The notes under the pieces are model-generated. The model was given only the letters and a program-made list of their open reading frames with translations, was not told the origin of the DNA and did not search any database. This document shows positions 34,286 to 42,573 of a stretch of DNA of 64,000 bases, in pieces; position 1 is the stretch's first letter; each line of letters opens with the position of its first letter. The position numbers and the translations under genes are program-made. The DNA comes from CAZDWZ01 sp964509425 (GTDB lineage Bacteria; Bdellovibrionota_C; UBA2361; SZUA-149; CAZDWZ01), in the NCBI GenBank assembly GCA_964509425.1, contig CAZDWZ010000005.1:124001-188000 (forward strand), given 5' to 3'.

Positions 34286-36025
34286 ATGAATCAACAATCG
34301 TTTATTGAAGAACAAGGCGTTCAGCATCGTATGGGAGACATGGACGCGGAGTTCGAAAAGCTCCTGAACCAGGAATTTGACGTTACGAAGCCTGGTGATC
34401 TCGTAGAAGGTACCGTCACTGAAGTCGGCCGTGATTACGTAGTCGTCGACATCGGATTTAAATCAGACGGTCACATCCCAATTTCACAATTTTTTGACGG
34501 CGAAGGAAAAGCTCACGTTCAAGTAGGAGACAGAGTCGAAGTTCTGCTTCTCTCCTCCGAGAACGAGTCAGGAGAGATCGTTCTCTCTAAAGACCGCGCA
34601 GAGCAGCTCCGTGTTTGGAACAAGCTTGAGAAGGTTTTCCAAGCCAACGACATCGTCGTCGGAAAAGTCGTTCAAAAGGTAAAGGGCGGACTTCAAGTCG
34701 ACGTCGGAGTTCCGGCATTTTTGCCTGGCTCGCAGGTCGATATTCGTCCGCAGCGAAACCTCGATAAGTTCGTGAACGAGTCGATGGAGTTCAAGATTTT
34801 GAAGTTCAGCCGCGAGCGGGGGAACATTGTTCTTTCGCGACGTGTTGTTCTCGAAGCTGAACGGAAGGCTCTGAAGCGCGACACCATCAGCCAGCTCGCA
34901 GAAGGGGTCGTTATGGAAGGTGTCGTGAAGAACGTCACCGACTACGGCGCTTTCGTCGACCTCGGCGGTATCGACGGACTTCTCCACATCACAGATATGT
35001 CGTGGGGTCGAGTCAATCACCCATCTGAAATTCTCAATGTCGGACAGACTGTTCCGGTCGTTGTTCTCAAATACGACGAAGAGAACGAGCGGGTCAGCCT
35101 CGGTATGAAGCAGCTGAAGCCGAATCCATGGGAAGCGGTCGAAGCGAAGTATCGTGTTGGAACGACCATCAAGGGCAACGTTGTCAGCCTTGCAGATTAC
35201 GGCGCGTTTGTTCGTCTCGAAGATGGCATCGAAGGACTCATCCACGTCTCCGAAATGAGCTGGACGAAGAAGATTCAACATCCTTCGAAGCTCTTGAACA
35301 TCGGCGACGAAGTTGAAGCAGTCGTTCTCGAAGTCAGTGCGGAAAATCAGCGAATCAGCCTTGGCCTCAAGCAGCTCACGAGAAATCCTTGGGAGCAGCT
35401 CTCGGCGGAATACCCGGTTGGTTCGAAGATCACTGGGAAGGTACGTTCGGTCACGGATTTCGGTGTCTTCGTCAATGTCATCGACGACATCGACGGACTC
35501 GTGCACGTTTCGGACTTCTCGTGGACGAAGCGCATCAAGGATCCGAAGGAAATTCGCGACATGTTCAAGAAGGGAGACGATGTCGAGGCCGTGGTGCTCG
35601 AAATCGACCCGGCGAACGAGCGGCTCAGCCTCGGTATCAAGCAGCTTACTCCGGATGTATGGGAATCGGTGCCTCACCGGTACCCAACTGGCGCTCGCGT
35701 CAAGGGAACCATCAGCAGCATTACGGACTTCGGTCTGTTTGTTGAGCTCGAGCAAGGCATCGAAGGTCTCATTCACGTCTCGCAACTCGGCCTGAACCGT
35801 GGCGAGAATCCGAAGGAGAAGTTCGAGCTTGGAGCTGACATCGAAGCGGAAGTTACGAACGTTGATCGTAACGAGCGTCGAATCAGCTTGAGCTTCAAGC
35901 AAGCTCGGAGAACGAAGCAGAAGGAAGAATACGCGCAGTATCTGGAAGACGATTCCGGAGCAGCCGTTACCTTCGGAGATCTTCTCCAGCAACAGCTCGG
36001 CCGCGGTGGCCGGGACGAGGAGTAG
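34286..36025 (+). CDS. rpsA: 30S ribosomal protein S1
   Basis: 579 residues with six S1 repeats; repeats three to six are very regular (DYGAFVDLGGIDGLLHITDMSW and its counterparts DYGAFVRLEDGIEGLIHVSE, each with a following VVLKYDEENERVSLGMKQL-like strand). It binds mRNA leaders and helps unfold them on the 30S subunit. The repeats make the DNA itself partly repetitive. It has its own promoter region of about 130 bases and a strong terminator. Confidence 0.97.
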   Translation: MNQQSFIEEQGVQHRMGDMDAEFEKLLNQEFDVTKPGDLVEGTVTEVGRDYVVVDIGFKSDGHIPISQFFDGEGKAHVQVGDRVEVLLLSSENESGEIVLSKDRAEQLRVWNKLEKVFQANDIVVGKVVQKVKGGLQVDVGVPAFLPGSQVDIRPQRNLDKFVNESMEFKILKFSRERGNIVLSRRVVLEAERKALKRDTISQLAEGVVMEGVVKNVTDYGAFVDLGGIDGLLHITDMSWGRVNHPSEILNVGQTVPVVVLKYDEENERVSLGMKQLKPNPWEAVEAKYRVGTTIKGNVVSLADYGAFVRLEDGIEGLIHVSEMSWTKKIQHPSKLLNIGDEVEAVVLEVSAENQRISLGLKQLTRNPWEQLSAEYPVGSKITGKVRSVTDFGVFVNVIDDIDGLVHVSDFSWTKRIKDPKEIRDMFKKGDDVEAVVLEIDPANERLSLGIKQLTPDVWESVPHRYPTGARVKGTISSITDFGLFVELEQGIEGLIHVSQLGLNRGENPKEKFELGADIEAEVTNVDRNERRISLSFKQARRTKQKEEYAQYLEDDSGAAVTFGDLLQQQLGRGGRDEE

Positions 36026-36035
36026 ATCTTCTCGA

Positions 36036-36066
36036 AGCTCCTCTCTCCCGCCCGGAGAGAGGAGCT
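36036..36066 (+). terminator. Rho-independent terminator of rpsA
   Basis: Perfect 12-bp stem AGCTCCTCTCTC (36036-36047) with 36055-36066, seven-base loop, followed by TTTCTCTTTTC. Confidence 0.9.
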
Positions 36067-36097
36067 TTTCTCTTTTCAGACCATTTCATACGACGGG

Positions 36098-38869
36098 GTG
36101 GCGGTGACTCAGGACTCCCGAGAGCAACTCAGTTTAGGAACTCTTTTCCCAACGTTGTTCGATTCCCCGTCTTCCAAAGAAAAAATAATTGAAGTTGCAC
36201 CGGCACCACAGCCGAAAGCGGCCGAGACGAAAGAGCTCGCGCCGATGCTTCAACATTATCAGGACACGAAGAAGCGCTTTCCCGAGCACCTCCTGTTGTT
36301 TCAGGTCGGCGATTTTTACGAGATTTTTTTTGAGGACGCGCTTCGCGCTTCCGAAATTTTAAATATCCGCCTCACCTCCCGGAACAAGGACGACCCCGAT
36401 GCCATCCCGATGAGCGGCGTGCCGATCCATGCGCTCGATAATTACCTGCCGAAGTTGCTTCGTGCTGGCACGAGCTGCGTGATCGTCTCGCAGGTTGAGG
36501 ACGGGAAAGCGAAGAAAGGACCGGTTCAGAGAGAAATCTCCCGCATCGTCACTCCTGGAGTTCGATTCGAGGGCGACGGACTCGACGAGTCCAGCTACAA
36601 TTTCCTCGCGGCGCTTTCGGCCTCGCCTCGAGGAGCCGGCGCTCTTAGTTTTGCCGACGTCTCGACCGGCGTGCTCCGCGCAATCGAGGCGGAGAACATC
36701 GATGAACTCGTCGACATGCTCCAGCGTGTTGCTCCTGCAGAGCTGATACTTCCATCGGTATTGGACGGCATTCCAGTTCACCGAGACGAGCCGTGGCTGA
36801 AGCGGGTTAGAGCCTACACCGAGAAAGCCGGTATCCGAACGCTCGTGCGCCCCTTTGAGACCACGCCGAAGGACCGGCTCTCGGAACGGTTACACAAATT
36901 ATTCTCGGGACGTTTCTCACAGTCGCTCGAGAAGCTGGGGAGCGAGAGTGTTTCCTCCATGTCGGCGCTCCTCGATTACGTCGACGACGTCAGTTTCGGA
37001 AACACTCCGGCTTTTGCCGAGTTCTCATTTCTCGAGTCCGGGAATGGACTCGTTCTCGATGCCGCAACACGCAGGAATCTCGAGTTGACGGAGACTCGAA
37101 TCGACGGTGATAGAAGAAATTCTCTTATCGCTCGAATCGATTTCACTCGAACCGCCATGGGCGCGAGGCAACTTGGCGAGTGGATTCTCTCACCGAGCAC
37201 CTCACTCCTCGAAGTTACGGGGCGGCATGAAGCGGTCAAAGCGCTCATCGAAAACGTCGAACGTCTGGAATCATTTCGAGAAGTGTTAGTTGGTGTTCGA
37301 GACATCGATCGCCTCGTCTCTCGCGTCACGACCAACCGCGCCATGCCTGCCGACCTCGGACTGCTGCGGGACTCCCTCCGTAATCTGCCCGTTGTAAGCG
37401 ACAATCTTTCGACCTTCGAAGCGCCGTTTCTCGTCGAGCTCGCGGCGGCGTTCGACCCGCTTTCCGACATCGCGGAGAAGCTTTCGGCGACACTCGTCGA
37501 TCAGCCACCGGTGAAGCTCTTGGATGGGGGGGTCTTCAAAGAGGGAGTAAATCCGGAATTGGATAGGCTGGTGAAGCTGGCAAACGATGGGAGCGCGTGG
37601 CTATCAGAGCTTGAACAGCGAGAACGGCAAGCCAGTGGAATATCGGGTCTCAAGGTCAAGTACAATAACGTCTTCGGATACTTCATCGAGATCACCAAGG
37701 CTCACCTCGAGAAAGTTCCCGCACACTACGAGCGGCGGCAGACGCTTACCAATGCCGAACGTTTCGTTACGAGAGAGTTGAAAGAATTCGAACAAGAAGT
37801 GCTTTCCGCACGAGCCCGGCAGATAGACCTGGAGCGAGAGCTCTTCGTCGAGCTGCGGAAATGGATCGGAGAGCATGTCTCCCGGATTCAGCATTCGGCG
37901 CGAGTTCTTTCGACGATCGATGTGCTTTGTTCCTTTGCTTTTCTTGCCCGGAAGCACGCATACGTTCAGCCAGTTTTTACGGACTCCGGGACGATGAAAA
38001 TTACCGGCGGACGCCACTCTGTCGTGGAGCAGGTGCTCGGGCATCAGAACTTCGTTCCGAATGATATATTGCTCGATTGTAGTTCGCGGCGTTTCGCGAT
38101 TCTGACCGGGCCAAACATGGGCGGGAAATCGACGTACTTGCGTCAGGCCGGCTTGATTCAGCTTCTCGCGCAAGCCGGGTCGTTCGTTCCCGCCGTCGCC
38201 GCAGAGCTTTCGATTGTGGACCGGATTTTTACGCGAATCGGGGCCGCGGACGATCTCGCGCGTGGTGATTCGACGTTCATGATGGAGATGAGGGAAGCCG
38301 CGGTCATTGCGAAGAAAGCAACGGAACGTTCGCTCGTGCTCGTTGATGAACTCGGCCGCGGGACGGCGACGGTAGACGGGCTTGCGTTGGCCTGGGCGGT
38401 TGCGGAATGGCTTCATGACATCATTCGCTGCAAGAGCCTTTTTGCAACGCACTTTCATGAGTTGAATGCGCTTGCGGACGAGCGGGAAGGTGCATTCTGT
38501 CTCTCAGTGGGTGTTGTCGAATCCCAAGGTGAGATTGAGTTTACTCACCGCATTGAAGAACACCCGGCCGATAGAAGTTACGGTTTGGAAGTTGCAGCAC
38601 TCGCCGGGCTTCCGAGCGCGCTTCTCTCCCGAGCAAAAGAGGTCTTCCGTGAGATTTCCCAGAATGAGTTTCACCATCCCACGCAGTCATCTCCGCACCA
38701 GCCCTCGGCGCCGATGGTGAATGATGAGTCACAGCGCGAAATTCTGCAGAGAATGTGCCGAATGGAGGAATTTCTTTCTTCGTTGAAAGCGATCGATATT
38801 AATCGGCTGACTCCAATGCAGGCGCTTTCGGAGCTCGAGAAAATTCAACAAATGTTGGTGATGGATTAA
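36098..38869 (+). CDS. mutS: DNA mismatch repair protein MutS
   Basis: 923 residues, GTG start. The mismatch-binding Phe-x-Glu motif lies in QVGDFYEIFF, the Walker A is GPNMGGKSTYLRQ and the Walker B region ends LVDELGRGT. All domains are in order. The N-terminus has about 45 extra residues before domain I and the C-terminus contains the usual dimerisation helix region. It recognises mispairs and starts repair with MutL. Five bases separate it from the amidase gene, so the two may share a transcript. Confidence 0.97.
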   Translation: MAVTQDSREQLSLGTLFPTLFDSPSSKEKIIEVAPAPQPKAAETKELAPMLQHYQDTKKRFPEHLLLFQVGDFYEIFFEDALRASEILNIRLTSRNKDDPDAIPMSGVPIHALDNYLPKLLRAGTSCVIVSQVEDGKAKKGPVQREISRIVTPGVRFEGDGLDESSYNFLAALSASPRGAGALSFADVSTGVLRAIEAENIDELVDMLQRVAPAELILPSVLDGIPVHRDEPWLKRVRAYTEKAGIRTLVRPFETTPKDRLSERLHKLFSGRFSQSLEKLGSESVSSMSALLDYVDDVSFGNTPAFAEFSFLESGNGLVLDAATRRNLELTETRIDGDRRNSLIARIDFTRTAMGARQLGEWILSPSTSLLEVTGRHEAVKALIENVERLESFREVLVGVRDIDRLVSRVTTNRAMPADLGLLRDSLRNLPVVSDNLSTFEAPFLVELAAAFDPLSDIAEKLSATLVDQPPVKLLDGGVFKEGVNPELDRLVKLANDGSAWLSELEQRERQASGISGLKVKYNNVFGYFIEITKAHLEKVPAHYERRQTLTNAERFVTRELKEFEQEVLSARARQIDLERELFVELRKWIGEHVSRIQHSARVLSTIDVLCSFAFLARKHAYVQPVFTDSGTMKITGGRHSVVEQVLGHQNFVPNDILLDCSSRRFAILTGPNMGGKSTYLRQAGLIQLLAQAGSFVPAVAAELSIVDRIFTRIGAADDLARGDSTFMMEMREAAVIAKKATERSLVLVDELGRGTATVDGLALAWAVAEWLHDIIRCKSLFATHFHELNALADEREGAFCLSVGVVESQGEIEFTHRIEEHPADRSYGLEVAALAGLPSALLSRAKEVFREISQNEFHHPTQSSPHQPSAPMVNDESQREILQRMCRMEEFLSSLKAIDINRLTPMQALSELEKIQQMLVMD

Positions 38870-38873
38870 AGCG

Positions 38874-39728
38874 ATGAGCCGCGGGATCGCCCTCTTCTTG
38901 TGTTTGCTATTTATGGCGGGGTGCGGCGGCTCGCCGAAAGCCGCTCCAAAACCTCCTGAGGTAAAGCGGACTTCGGTCGCCGCCAAAAAACCGGGTGCCA
39001 TCCGTATCGTTCTCGATCCCGGGCACGGCGGGGAGAGCGCGGGGGCGGTTGCCTCACCGGTAGTATCAAAACCAGGGGTCGCGGATTCGCGCCGTACGAT
39101 TGCCGAGAAGGATGTTGTGCTCTCCATTAGTCTCGAGCTAGCCGAGATGTTGCAAAACCGGCTCGGCATCGAAGTTATTCTCACGAGAGCTTCCGATCGC
39201 AACATTCCGCTCGAGGCTCGCGCTGAAATGGCAAATGAAGTGGACGCGAATCTGTTTCTTTCGATTCATGCCAACGCCAGCGAGGGCCATCGGCGGAGGG
39301 GAATTGAAGTCTACTACCTTGATAACACCGACGATGAGGCTTCCTTGAAGCTCGCCGAACGGGAGAATGCAAGACCGAGAAACGCGGAAGAACAGGATTT
39401 GTCGTTTATCGTGAGCGATATTATTCAAACCGCCAAGTTGGATGAGTCGATTACCCTCGCGCACTATCTTTATGACGCCCTCCTTGGACAGCTCCGCGGG
39501 AAGTACACCGGTGTTCGAGGAAACGGAGTGATGAAGGCACCGTTTTCAGTATTGGTCGGAGCACACATGCCCAGTGTGCTCGTTGAAGTTTCATATATCG
39601 ATCATCCCGAAGAAGGCCGCCGACTTGCGACTCCGACGTACCAACGTCATGTAGCGGAAGGAATTTTCGAAGGGGTCAAGCATTACCTTAATAAAACGCA
39701 TCCTCGCGGCAAACCCGGCAAGCCATGA
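38874..39728 (+). CDS. N-acetylmuramoyl-L-alanine amidase, Amidase_3 lipoprotein
   Basis: 284 residues. Signal peptide with lipobox FMAGC (Cys17), a Pro/Lys linker, then an AmiC-type catalytic domain: zinc ligands in DPGHGG, AEKD and LFLSIHAN, and the catalytic glutamate in VLVEVSYIDH. It cleaves the amide between MurNAc and the stem peptide, typically in daughter-cell separation or peptidoglycan recycling. AMIN domain absent; anchoring is by lipid instead. Overlaps the cca start by four bases. Confidence 0.92.
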   Translation: MSRGIALFLCLLFMAGCGGSPKAAPKPPEVKRTSVAAKKPGAIRIVLDPGHGGESAGAVASPVVSKPGVADSRRTIAEKDVVLSISLELAEMLQNRLGIEVILTRASDRNIPLEARAEMANEVDANLFLSIHANASEGHRRRGIEVYYLDNTDDEASLKLAERENARPRNAEEQDLSFIVSDIIQTAKLDESITLAHYLYDALLGQLRGKYTGVRGNGVMKAPFSVLVGAHMPSVLVEVSYIDHPEEGRRLATPTYQRHVAEGIFEGVKHYLNKTHPRGKPGKP

Positions 39729-40696
39729 ATGCCGGCTCCGCAGTAACCTTTGAGATTGAATCCTTCTTTCCCGGCCCACGCGCGCGCTTTTTGAAAGGAG
39801 TGGGCCGAATGGCGGAGGAGCAGAACACTCCTCTCGCATTGGTTGGCGGACCTGTTCGCGACTGCCTCATGAAGCGCGAAGTTGTTGACGTCGATTTTAT
39901 TGTTGAGGGCAAAGCCGAAGACTTTCTTATCCGTTTGCTTTCAAATTGGAGAGCCGATTTTTCCGACCTCCCGCTTCCGAAAATAACATCAACGTTTCCC
40001 CAATTCGGAACAGCGAAGCTGGTTTTCGATGAGCAACCCGATGGCTTCCCGAAAGTTCTCGATTTCGCGTCAGCGCGGACGGAGCGATATCCGCGTCCGG
40101 GGAGGGCGCCCGAAGTTACCTATCCCTGCTCCATTGCGGAGGATCTGAGACGAAGAGATTTTTCGATAAACAGCATGGCATTCCGGCTCGATGGCTCTGA
40201 AAAATTCGGCCTTGTCGACCCGCTGCAAGGCGTTTCGGATCTTCAACTTGGACTCTTGCGCGTGCTTCATCCAAAGAGTTTTTCTGAAGATCCGGCACGG
40301 ATTTTTCGTGCAGTTCGCTTTCTCACGAGATTTGGATTCCAATTCGAAGGGGAGACAGCAAGGCTCTTCGACGAAGCGGTCGAGGCCGGGTTGATTCAGG
40401 CTCTCACTCCACAGAGAAAATTCGACGAATTTCGGAAGGCGCTTCGAGAAGACCGAGTAACCCAAGTTCTGCGAAAATTAAGTGACCTCAGCGTGCTGTC
40501 ACAGATCCATCCAAGCATGAAGTTATCGGAGGCAGCGCTCGCCGCTTCGGACGCCGGAGAGTTTCGCGAAGAAAAAGTGGTCGGAGCGCTTCTCGAAGGA
40601 GTGCCTGACCAGTCTTATGAAGACTTGTTGAAGAGTTGGGGTCTTTCGCGAAAGTTGGCCGCTCAATTTGTTCAAAAGAGGCGTGATGTGGTTTGA
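39725..40696 (+). CDS. tRNA nucleotidyltransferase / poly(A) polymerase family protein
   Basis: 323 residues. The nucleotidyltransferase head has GGPVRDCLM and the metal-binding DVDF; DLRRRDFSINSMA and EDPARIFRAVRFLTRFGF are the classic class II motifs. No HD domain is seen, and the body/tail domains are short. It adds CCA to tRNA 3' ends, or is a poly(A) polymerase; the length and motif set fit CCA-adding or A-adding enzymes equally. It overlaps the next gene by 11 bases. Confidence 0.9.
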   Translation: MNAGSAVTFEIESFFPGPRARFLKGVGRMAEEQNTPLALVGGPVRDCLMKREVVDVDFIVEGKAEDFLIRLLSNWRADFSDLPLPKITSTFPQFGTAKLVFDEQPDGFPKVLDFASARTERYPRPGRAPEVTYPCSIAEDLRRRDFSINSMAFRLDGSEKFGLVDPLQGVSDLQLGLLRVLHPKSFSEDPARIFRAVRFLTRFGFQFEGETARLFDEAVEAGLIQALTPQRKFDEFRKALREDRVTQVLRKLSDLSVLSQIHPSMKLSEAALAASDAGEFREEKVVGALLEGVPDQSYEDLLKSWGLSRKLAAQFVQKRRDVV

Positions 40697-41678
40697 GTGC
40701 AGCCGACTGTTGAGTCTTGGACTTGCTGAGTATCGAGAGCATCGCATGCTCTCGCCTGATTTGATGACTGTTTTCGCGAAATGGGAGTCCGAACCGGTTC
40801 TGCAGCGACCGCGTCCGCCCGTCCTCGCGCGGCTTGGCTCACCTGTCGCGTTTGCGATCGGGAAGGAGTTTCTCGCGAGTGGCGGAATATCTCCGGAGGA
40901 GTTTGCGAAGGAGCTTCTCCCGGTGTTGGAACGAATCTCTCTTGCGTCGATCGGCGCGAACGCGATTCACTTCTCAGTTGAGAGCGGTGGATTCCTGAAT
41001 ATCAACTTCGCGGATTCTGCCGCTTTCGATCTCATCGAGAAACTGGCACTGGATGAAGATCCATTTGATTTCAGATCTGTTTTTACAGCGAGTCGTACCG
41101 CAAAATTTCCCCCTGATACCTTTGTTTTTTCTTCCGGCGACTCGAGGATAAGATCGCGTGCGGCCGAGCTCGATGACGAAGCGGTTTCGGAGCTTTTGGC
41201 GAGGCCTGATTCGCCGGAGGTGCGGCTGATGCTGCTCGGTGTTTTGGCCGACCCGGAGCTCGACGCCTCAATTTTTCTCTCGGGCTTGAATGGAACTCAG
41301 AATCTTCCGTGGCTGCTCGAGCGGTTTATGCGGGACGTTGTTTCCGTCCGCTCTCAACTTTTAGTCTCCCCTCAGCCGACTTCGGGAGAGAGCGTTTCCG
41401 TACCTCCGTTGCTTGAGCAGTTTGCGTATGATCTGAAAGAAGAGCTGGTTTGGGCGAGGCTGGAGTTCGCTGCGGCTGCTCGTCATGGTCGCTCCGAAGA
41501 GCTCCTCCGGTACTTGCTCCGGCTATCTCGAGTGTTTTACCGTTTTTATAATACTCCGGGTTGCCGTTCCGAGCTCTCCCGACTCCGCGAAGTGCCGGTT
41601 AAGATTACGTCATCGTTACATTTTCTTGAACTCGTTCTGAACCGCAGCCTCTCGGCTCTTCTCAGCATCCAAGTTTGA
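40686..41678 (+). CDS. Arginyl-tRNA-synthetase-derived protein lacking the catalytic core
   Basis: 330 residues from ATG 40686 (AGAGG site upstream). Residues about 30-112 read like the ArgS N-terminal tRNA-binding domain (SPEEFAKELLPVLERI ... GGFLNINF). Residues about 179-222 resemble the helical end of the ArgS catalytic domain (VRLMLLGVLADPELD, QNLPWLLERFMRD). Residues about 240-330 look like the DALR anticodon-binding domain (ELLRYLLRLSRVFYRFYN ... LELVLNRSLSALLSI). The Rossmann core with HIGH and the KMSK-like loop is not present; about 65 residues stand in its place. It sits after a tRNA-processing gene and before a SPOR gene, where argS is often found. Probably tRNA-binding without aminoacylation. 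The relationship is judged by eye. Confidence 0.6.
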   Translation: MWFECSRLLSLGLAEYREHRMLSPDLMTVFAKWESEPVLQRPRPPVLARLGSPVAFAIGKEFLASGGISPEEFAKELLPVLERISLASIGANAIHFSVESGGFLNINFADSAAFDLIEKLALDEDPFDFRSVFTASRTAKFPPDTFVFSSGDSRIRSRAAELDDEAVSELLARPDSPEVRLMLLGVLADPELDASIFLSGLNGTQNLPWLLERFMRDVVSVRSQLLVSPQPTSGESVSVPPLLEQFAYDLKEELVWARLEFAAAARHGRSEELLRYLLRLSRVFYRFYNTPGCRSELSRLREVPVKITSSLHFLELVLNRSLSALLSIQV

Positions 41679-41775
41679 TAGCATTTCCGACTAAATCCCT
41701 TGCGAGTGTTCCGAATTCGGCTTAGAAAAGAACTTTATCCTCCGTTTTCAGAGGTCTAATGCGGAGACACAATTG

Positions 41776-42573
41776 ATGCCAGGCAGCTTGAGACTCAGAG
41801 ACAACAACACGCTTCGCGCGGACACTGATCCGCGAGTGGATCTGCGAGGTCGCGACGGAGAGCGCGCTTCGATTGATCGAAATGGGAGGCCGGCTTCGGG
41901 CGCTCCTATGGTTGTGTTGGGATTGAAGGGACTGGTTCTTCTCTGGTCCGCTTGGGGAGCGACATTGCTTGTCGCATTTCTCCTTGGATCTTCGCTCGGC
42001 CGTCATCAAGGCGTTGAAACTGCGCTTGAGGAATATTCTCGCGAGGCCGTGCCGCAGCCCGTTCCGGGATATGCGCGAAAAGCCCCCGAGATTCCGAGCC
42101 CTAACGCGGCTTCGGAGAAATCAACGGAAGCGCAGCAATCACCGCTTTTGACCGAGTCGCTGGTTGCATCTCGCGCTCCAGCAATAACAATGACCCAAAG
42201 TCCCGAAAGCATGCTTCCGGAGAAAGTATCCGGATCCGGAGCGACCGTTCAGGGTGCCGGCGAGCCTGCGGCGGAGCCAGTGTCGAGTTGGACGGTGCAG
42301 GCGGCGACCTTTCGATCTCGTACCGAGGCCGAGAAAATTTCCAAGAAATTTCAACGCTTAAAAATCCCCGTCAGCATTTCGCAGACGCCCAAGGGCGGCG
42401 CGACTTACTTCCGTGTAGTGCTCGGCCCCTATCCGACGCTTGAAAGAGCAAATCAAGCGAAAACGCAGGCAGTCCGCACAAAGATCGTAAGAGGGGAGCT
42501 CTACGTAAAACAGGCTGCCGTAACGCCGTCTCCTGGAAAGCTGCTTTCAGACGCGGAGCGCAATCAACAGTGA
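41776..42573 (+). CDS. SPOR-domain inner-membrane protein
   Basis: 265 residues from ATG 41776 (TTG 41773 is in frame one codon earlier). Cytoplasmic start, one TM helix (about 53-76, LLWSAWGATLLVAFLLG), a long Pro/Ser/Ala-rich periplasmic linker, and a C-terminal SPOR domain (about 175-245: WTVQAATFRSRTEAEKISKK ... YFRVVLGPYPTLERA). SPOR domains bind denuded septal peptidoglycan, the product of amidases such as the one encoded upstream. Its stop overlaps the PP2C start by four bases. Confidence 0.93.
   Translation: MPGSLRLRDNNTLRADTDPRVDLRGRDGERASIDRNGRPASGAPMVVLGLKGLVLLWSAWGATLLVAFLLGSSLGRHQGVETALEEYSREAVPQPVPGYARKAPEIPSPNAASEKSTEAQQSPLLTESLVASRAPAITMTQSPESMLPEKVSGSGATVQGAGEPAAEPVSSWTVQAATFRSRTEAEKISKKFQRLKIPVSISQTPKGGATYFRVVLGPYPTLERANQAKTQAVRTKIVRGELYVKQAAVTPSPGKLLSDAERNQQ

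Noticed and set aside
34568..35992. Long open frame (about 474 codons) on the minus strand opposite rpsA
   Set aside because: Antisense shadow of the repeated S1 domains; no ribosome site or domain.
40686..41678. Gene as a generic hypothetical after cca
   Set aside because: The order of an ArgS-like N-terminal block, helical end and DALR-like end, together with the SPOR neighbour, is a better explanation, though still an inference.
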